A stretch of DNA of 50,026 bases, from the NCBI GenBank assembly GCA_022824585.1, contig JAJDZN010000074.1:1-50026 (forward strand). Direction: 5' to 3'. The notes below the pieces were generated by a model. The model was not told where the DNA came from, made no database searches, and saw only the letters and a list, made by a program, of their open reading frames with translations. The translations under genes were made by a program, and so were the position numbers. Numbering within the stretch: the stretch's first letter is position 1; each line of letters begins with the position of its first letter. This DNA comes from Bryobacterales bacterium (lineage in GTDB: Bacteria; Acidobacteriota; Terriglobia; Bryobacterales; UBA6623). Below, piece by piece: positions 46,245 to 50,026 of this stretch.

Positions 46245-47762
46245 ATGATTCGATCGAGCCTCACCGCAGCCCTCGTTGCCTTGATAGTCCTACTCGCCTG
46301 CGCGAACGAGGGTGGGAACGAGGGGTCGTCTTCCGCGTCCGACAGCAGCGCCTCGGAAGCTGATGCGCTTGTGGCCCGTGCCAAGTCCTTCGAACTGCCT
46401 ACGGAGTGGGTCCGCCCTCCAGGTGACCCTCTCCACCATCACACCGCAGGCTTCGCAAAGATCCTGTGCTCAGCGGTCTTCATCACGGGACTCGACGCCG
46501 ATTTCGCCGCCGAGAACATCGGCTACTTCACGAGCGACTACGACCAGCGCTCGAAAGTGACGAAGCGCGAAATCGACCCGGAGAACAAGTTGGTGCACCT
46601 GACCCTTCCCGATGGCGTGGTGCGTACCGCCAAGTACGTCGGCGATCAAGGTTGCGTCACGCTCCCCCTTGGGGAAGATGGATTCCATTTTGAGCCAGTC
46701 GAGGTGAAGAGCACGCTTCCAGACCCCGACATGCAGCCATTCCCGATGGGCGATATGTTGTCGGACGAACCGTTTCCGGCCGAGCTTGATGAAGAGAAGG
46801 TCCGTGCCGCCGTCGACGCCGCCTTCGGGCCGGTCGAGGGCATGACGGCCGCCTTCGTCGTCACTTGGAAGGGACGCCTAATCGCTGAGCGCTACCGCGA
46901 CGGGCTAGACCTTCATACGCCCCTCGAGAGCTGGTCGATGGGCAAGAGTTTGACCGCGACGCTGATGGGCGTTCTGATCCAGCAAGGAGTCTACGACCTC
47001 TGGCAGCCAGCGCCTGTCCCGGAATGGCAGCGGGAAGGGGATCCGCGGGCGGAGATCCGAATCGCCGATATCTTGCGGATGTCGAGTGGTATCCGCTGTG
47101 TGAACCGTGGCGATCCGGAATACGAATCCGCCATGGGATACCCGGACCACCTCTATCTCTACACAGGCGGGATGAACTCGTTCCAATGGGCGGCGACGAG
47201 GCCCCAGCAGTGGCCGCCCAACACGGTGGGCCGCTACCGGAACTGCGATCCCGTCCTGACGAACTACTTGGTCAGGCTAGGCGTCGAAGGACGCGGGGAG
47301 CAGTACCACTCGTTCCCCCAGAGGCAGCTCTTCGACAAGATCGGCATCCGCGACATGGTGATGGAGACCGACCCGTACGGGAACTTCCTGATCCAGGGCT
47401 ATGAATTCGGGACAGGTCGGGACTGGGCGCGTCTGGGCAACCTGTATTTGCAGGATGGTGTTTGGCAAGGAGAGCGTGTCCTGCCTGAGGGCTTCGTGGG
47501 CTTCGCCAGCACGGTTGCACCCGCGTGGGAGGCCGACGGCCGCCCCATCTATGGCGGCTTCTTCTGGATCAACAGCACAGGAGCCTACCCGATTCCAAGA
47601 GATGCCTACTACATGGCGGGTGCCGGAAACCAAAAGACCTTCATCATCCCCTCCCACGACCTGGTCGTAGTGCGCCTGGGGCACTACAAAGGCTCGAGCC
47701 CCGGTGACGAGGGCCTGAAGAACGCCTTGACGCTACTCATGGAGGCTGTGCCCGAGAGCTGA
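46245..47762 (+). CDS. Lipoprotein serine hydrolase (class C beta-lactamase family)
   Basis: A 505-residue protein from ATG 46245. The lipobox VLLAC has its cysteine at residue 19, followed by a Ser/Gly-rich linker, so it is probably membrane-anchored. Residues about 60-190 are an N-terminal domain without a clear family. The serine beta-lactamase-like domain follows: SMGKS is the S-x-x-K nucleophile motif (near residue 235), and YRNCDPVLTNYL gives Y-x-N. The third motif is near YYMAGAGNQKTF, with Gly in place of the usual K-T-G. Members are esterases, peptidases or carboxypeptidases; resistance is not implied. Confidence 0.85.
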   Translation: MIRSSLTAALVALIVLLACANEGGNEGSSSASDSSASEADALVARAKSFELPTEWVRPPGDPLHHHTAGFAKILCSAVFITGLDADFAAENIGYFTSDYDQRSKVTKREIDPENKLVHLTLPDGVVRTAKYVGDQGCVTLPLGEDGFHFEPVEVKSTLPDPDMQPFPMGDMLSDEPFPAELDEEKVRAAVDAAFGPVEGMTAAFVVTWKGRLIAERYRDGLDLHTPLESWSMGKSLTATLMGVLIQQGVYDLWQPAPVPEWQREGDPRAEIRIADILRMSSGIRCVNRGDPEYESAMGYPDHLYLYTGGMNSFQWAATRPQQWPPNTVGRYRNCDPVLTNYLVRLGVEGRGEQYHSFPQRQLFDKIGIRDMVMETDPYGNFLIQGYEFGTGRDWARLGNLYLQDGVWQGERVLPEGFVGFASTVAPAWEADGRPIYGGFFWINSTGAYPIPRDAYYMAGAGNQKTFIIPSHDLVVVRLGHYKGSSPGDEGLKNALTLLMEAVPES

Positions 47763-47962
47763 AGCCGGCCGCGATGTGCCACTGCCGTCTTGGCAGTCCG
47801 GGCCGGATCGAGAGTGGCTGAGGTGATGACGAGCACCCGAGATTGGCCGGCAGGCCGACGGGAGACGAGTCGGGGCAGGCGCTTTCGCCCGTACGCAATC
47901 TTCCGGCCCGCAAGGACAGCGCGTTTCGGAACCCGACTGTCGAGAACCCTCTCAAGGGCGTT

Positions 47963-48301
47963 CTACCGCCCGATCTGGTCTCCAATCTCCCGCTTCACCG
48001 CCTCGGCAATCCAAGTGTTGAGGCTTTTCCCTCGAGCCTTTGCGGCCGCATCAGCTGCACGGTGGATCTCCGGGGGGATCCGAAGCGGAATCTTCCCCGA
48101 GTACGCCTTGTCAGGAGCCCGGCCACGTGCCTCGCAGGCCCGCAAGTAGTCGTCGATCGAGAATTCGAACTCCTTCCGAAGTTCGACGACAGAGGTCCCT
48201 TCGAACATGATCACGTCGCGAGTTCCCGTCACTTCCCCGTGAAAGACACCCGCCTCGTCATCGAACGTAATTGCTGCTCGGTACCCCTTGTACTGCATCA
48301 T
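47963..48301 (-). CDS. Orphan HicB-family antitoxin
   Basis: A 112-residue protein from ATG 48301 (MMQYKGYRAAITFDDEAGVF). The N-terminal HicB fold has GYRAAITFDDEAGVFHGEV, RDVIMFEGTSVVELRKEFE and FSIDDYLRACEARGR. A C-terminal ribbon-helix-helix follows (PLRIPPEIHRAADAAAKARG, SLNTWIAEAVKRE). No HicA is next to it: the bases directly upstream belong to a broken DUF5615 gene. It is the last gene of a decayed toxin-antitoxin cluster. Confidence 0.82.
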   Translation of the reverse strand: MMQYKGYRAAITFDDEAGVFHGEVTGTRDVIMFEGTSVVELRKEFEFSIDDYLRACEARGRAPDKAYSGKIPLRIPPEIHRAADAAAKARGKSLNTWIAEAVKREIGDQIGR

Positions 48302-48339
48302 CCCAGCATCCTTCGCCGTAGTAGCCGCTCCAGCGTCCG

Positions 48340-48450
48340 CTACTCCTGCCAACTGTCCCACCAGCCCTTCTCTGCAAGCGTTTCCGCAGTGTGCTCCTGA
48401 AGGAATCCCAGCAAAGGCGCCGGAGTCCCTAGGTCGAACAAGAGCTTCTG
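48340..48450 (-). pseudogene. DUF5615 (PIN-like) toxin remnant
   Basis: Reading the minus strand from 48450 gives QKLLFDLGTPAPLLGFL then QEHTAETLAEKGWWD, ending in a stop after 36 codons. This matches the first third of DUF5615 PIN-like toxins (MK-I/L-LFD-x-GTP-x-PLR ... HTV-x-TA-x-E-x-GW). The initial ATG is CAG here and the remaining 75 or so codons are absent. It overlaps the 3' end of the DUF433 gene, the normal partner order. Confidence 0.7.
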
Positions 48451-48683
48451 TGTGGCGCCGGGCTCCTCAGGGCGTTTGCCTCGTGCTCGAGGACGGCGCG
48501 GACCTGTTGCTCATCCACGCCGGGGAACCACTCGACGAACTCGTTGATCGTGGCGCCACGGGCCAGATTCTCATAGAGCGCCAACAGTGGAATCCGTGTG
48601 CCGGCAAACACCCAGGCGCCGCTAACTCTCCCTAGTATGCGTTCGACGGCAGCGCAGGCCTCCCAGTCAGTCATCTCCGTCAC
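48429..48683 (-). CDS. DUF433 antitoxin-like protein
   Basis: An 84-residue protein starting MTEMTDWEACAAVERILGRV. GRVSGAWVFAGTRIPLLALY, ENLARGATINEFVEWFPGV and QQVRAVLEHEANAL match DUF433 small antitoxin-like DNA-binding proteins. Its partner DUF5615 gene, in the +1 frame at its 3' end, is broken. The C-terminal tail SPAPHRSSCST is probably a read-out of the toxin's former start region. Confidence 0.78.
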   Translation of the reverse strand: MTEMTDWEACAAVERILGRVSGAWVFAGTRIPLLALYENLARGATINEFVEWFPGVDEQQVRAVLEHEANALRSPAPHRSSCST

Positions 48684-48717
48684 GTCGTATTTGCGAACAC
48701 CATTTTCGTTGTGTGCC

Positions 48718-49128
48718 CTATTGTTCTGCGGACTGACGTTCTACGTAGCTGAGCGCTGCGCGAGCAAGCAGACTGGACCGGGTTTCGCCTTCTCGCGCCG
48801 CCGCCTCATCTACGATTGCCAGAACGCGCGCTGGTACCGTGATGTTGATCCGCTTTGTCTTACTCGACAGCTTGGAGACATCGACATTCACAAGCGCCCA
48901 GATGCCACCCTTGTAATGCTCGCTCGCTTGGTGCGTTTCGAGCGATTCCCTTGCAGGTATAGATTCTCCGTCCATCAACAGTCCCTCCAGATGGCAGGCG
49001 ATGGCCTCTTGAGCAGATTCGACGGCTTCCTCAAGAGTATCGCCGGACGAAAAGCAGCCCGGCAGGTCCGGTACGGCGACCCCGTAAACACTCTCGACAT
49101 CTTTGTGAATCACAACCGCGTATCGCAT
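48718..49128 (-). CDS. hicB: HicB antitoxin
   Basis: A 136-residue antitoxin. The N-terminal partial RNase H-like fold reads YAVVIHKDVESVYGVAVPDL then PGCFSSGDTLEEAVESAQEA, the most conserved HicB region. The C-terminal ribbon-helix-helix (KRINITVPARVLAIVDEAAA, EGETRSSLLARAALSYV) should bind the operator. HicB neutralises HicA and represses the pair. It starts one base after the hicA stop. Confidence 0.9.
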   Translation of the reverse strand: MRYAVVIHKDVESVYGVAVPDLPGCFSSGDTLEEAVESAQEAIACHLEGLLMDGESIPARESLETHQASEHYKGGIWALVNVDVSKLSSKTKRINITVPARVLAIVDEAAAREGETRSSLLARAALSYVERQSAEQ

Positions 49129-49129
49129 G

Positions 49130-49327
49130 TCAGCGATCCTCCCATTTCCAGTTGGCTTGTCTGTAGATGTTACGCAGAGTACCGATGGGAATCTCCTTAC
49201 TGGGGTGCTTTACGGTGACCCGCCCAGGCTTTTCCTGGTGCACAAACTGGTGGTGGCTACCACGCACGTTCCGCAACACCCAGCCATCCCGTTTCAGTCT
49301 CCGAACAACCTCTGCACCCTTCGTCAT
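49130..49327 (-). CDS. hicA: HicA toxin (mRNA interferase)
   Basis: A 65-residue toxin from ATG 49327. It has the dsRNA-binding-like HicA fold: EVVRRLKRDGWVLRNVRGSH and HHQFVHQEKPGRVTVKHPSK, with the active-site histidine in GSHH, then EIPIGTLRNIYRQAN. HicA cleaves mRNA during stress. The pair appears intact. A palindrome at 49339-49359 just upstream is the likely operator. Confidence 0.92.
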   Translation of the reverse strand: MTKGAEVVRRLKRDGWVLRNVRGSHHQFVHQEKPGRVTVKHPSKEIPIGTLRNIYRQANWKWEDR

Positions 49328-49955
49328 ACACACTATACACACTCTAATGCTTTGAGTGTTTCTCGGATCGCAATGGCGACTCTGCGGCCCGCACGCCCAG
49401 TATGGAGAAAGAGATAGAGCTAAGTTCGCAAATCCAAGCCGTTTGGGCGATTCGCTCGCCTTGACTTCATTGCCACCGCAGCCGTTCACGGCGACGTGGG
49501 TCTATCGAAATCCCCTTCATGGCGGGGGCCGTGCTGAGGTGGGAGTCAGCGGAGTGGACGAACTCACTCGAAATGGAGCGGAAGTCGATGGAGCCCTCCG
49601 ACTCATCTTGGCGCACGATCCTGCCCACCTTGCCTTCATGCTGGCGCACCGTGGACACTCCTCGCAAGAGCGGTGCAACCGTGGGTGCCCGTTGACTTTC
49701 CCATCGAAGCAGATCTCGGTCAGCGCGATCCTTGGCCCTTGTGACGTCTGGCAGTGGGCGGCGACAACTACATTGGGCGGCCAGTCCACGGTGAGAAATT
49801 GCGCGGACGGCTTAAGACGCATCCTTGCCATCTTGTGGTGGGCAACCAAAGTCCCTGGCTCTCGGTGCCCGCCCAAATGCACGATCTAGCAGCCTGTGGT
49901 AAAAGTCGACTGAAATCCCAACAAATCCCGAGCAGACTCCGATAAAATTGTAGTC
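49328..49955. other. Intergenic up to right-edge transposase
   Basis: About 630 bases with open frames on both strands, none recognised. The last part holds the left end of the right-edge insertion sequence. Some frames may be fragments of a decayed gene; I cannot name it. Confidence 0.45.
49339..49359. promoter_or_regulatory. Palindrome upstream of hicA, candidate HicB operator
   Basis: ACACTC (49339-49344) and GAGTGT (49354-49359) form an inverted repeat with a 9-base spacer, 12 bases before the hicA start. TATAGT on the minus strand (49332-49337) is a possible -10. HicB proteins bind such sites. Confidence 0.5.
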
Positions 49956-50026
49956 ATGGCGATGGGTACCCGCAAACCCGGGCAGATCCCGATGTTCCTC
50001 GTATCGGACCAACTGCCCCAAGCCCC
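49956..50026 (+). mobile_element. IS1182-like transposase, first codons (cut by window edge)
   Basis: From ATG 49956 the frame reads MAMGTRKPGQIPMFL then VSDQLPQAP and runs off the edge. M-x-x-G-x-RK ... LW/F ... LP-x-SPGHPF is the usual N-terminus of IS1182/IS5-group transposases. Only 23 codons are visible, so the family is tentative and completeness unknown. Confidence 0.5.

Noticed and set aside
49356..49889. 177-codon plus-strand frame before the right-edge transposase
   Set aside because: Unrecognised, with composition typical of non-coding frames and competing frames on the other strand.

Overview
The window is a GC-rich (by eye about 65%), densely coded stretch of a bacterial chromosome. 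Two gene families point to Acidobacteriota: a VWFA-related-domain protein of the acidobacterial type (9837-12044) and a GWxTD-domain protein (27007-27564). A cytochrome-domain DUF1549/DUF1553 protein with a nearby DUF1080 protein, many exported proteins whose signal peptides end in A-Q, and a tRNA-His lacking the usual G-1/C73 identity pair fit a Solibacter/Bryobacter-like lineage. The phylum is well supported; the order is inference.

Layout. (1) 1-4.8 kb: N-terminal piece of an IS1634-type transposase at the left edge, an exported heavy-metal-binding-domain protein after an NHL-repeat protein, and an AbiEii-like nucleotidyltransferase overlapping an unknown gene. (2) 4.8-12 kb, housekeeping: accA, an exported TPR protein, grpE-dnaJ and a large exported BON-BON-VWFA protein. 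(3) 12.1-19.1 kb: an Fe-S assembly operon in the order sufB-sufC-sufD-sufS-sufT-like-Rrf2 regulator-Mrp/ApbC, tightly spaced, with an AT-rich palindrome before sufB. (4) 19.1-26.7 kb: a sugar-nucleotide transferase, a small membrane protein, divergent AGCS symporter and lactate-racemase-type LarA genes sharing a palindromic promoter region, a cupin, and a Tm-1-like/PEP-hydrolase-like pair. (5) 27-33.6 kb: GWxTD protein, a doubtful lipoprotein, tRNA-Ala(CGC), a Tat-exported Gfo/Idh/MocA oxidoreductase, a CNNM/CorC-type membrane protein, a DUF481 outer-membrane protein and a DUF1080 protein. (6) 33.6-42.6 kb: the 1082-residue cytochrome-domain protein, an exported helical protein, an atypical epimerase abutting an unknown gene, an OPT transporter, an exported RraA-like protein and tRNA-His(GTG). 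(7) 42.8-47.8 kb: a secreted protein of about six Cache-like modules, a BrnA remnant and a lipoprotein serine hydrolase. (8) 45.9-49.4 kb: a toxin-antitoxin graveyard with one intact hicAB pair, an orphan HicB, and a DUF433 antitoxin whose DUF5615 toxin has lost its start and most of its length. A second transposase begins at the right edge.

Functionally the best defined unit is the suf-Mrp operon, probably controlled by its own cysteine-containing Rrf2 regulator. Much of the rest is a secretome, plus small-molecule catabolism (LarA/AGCS, Tm-1/PEP hydrolase, Gfo/Idh, DUF1080, PSD1-type) typical of polymer-degrading Acidobacteriota. No CRISPR array, rRNA, prophage or complete defence island was seen. 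The least explained items are the multi-Cache protein, the AbiEii-like pair, the BON-VWFA fusion behind dnaJ, and a Mrp protein lacking the usual CxxC.
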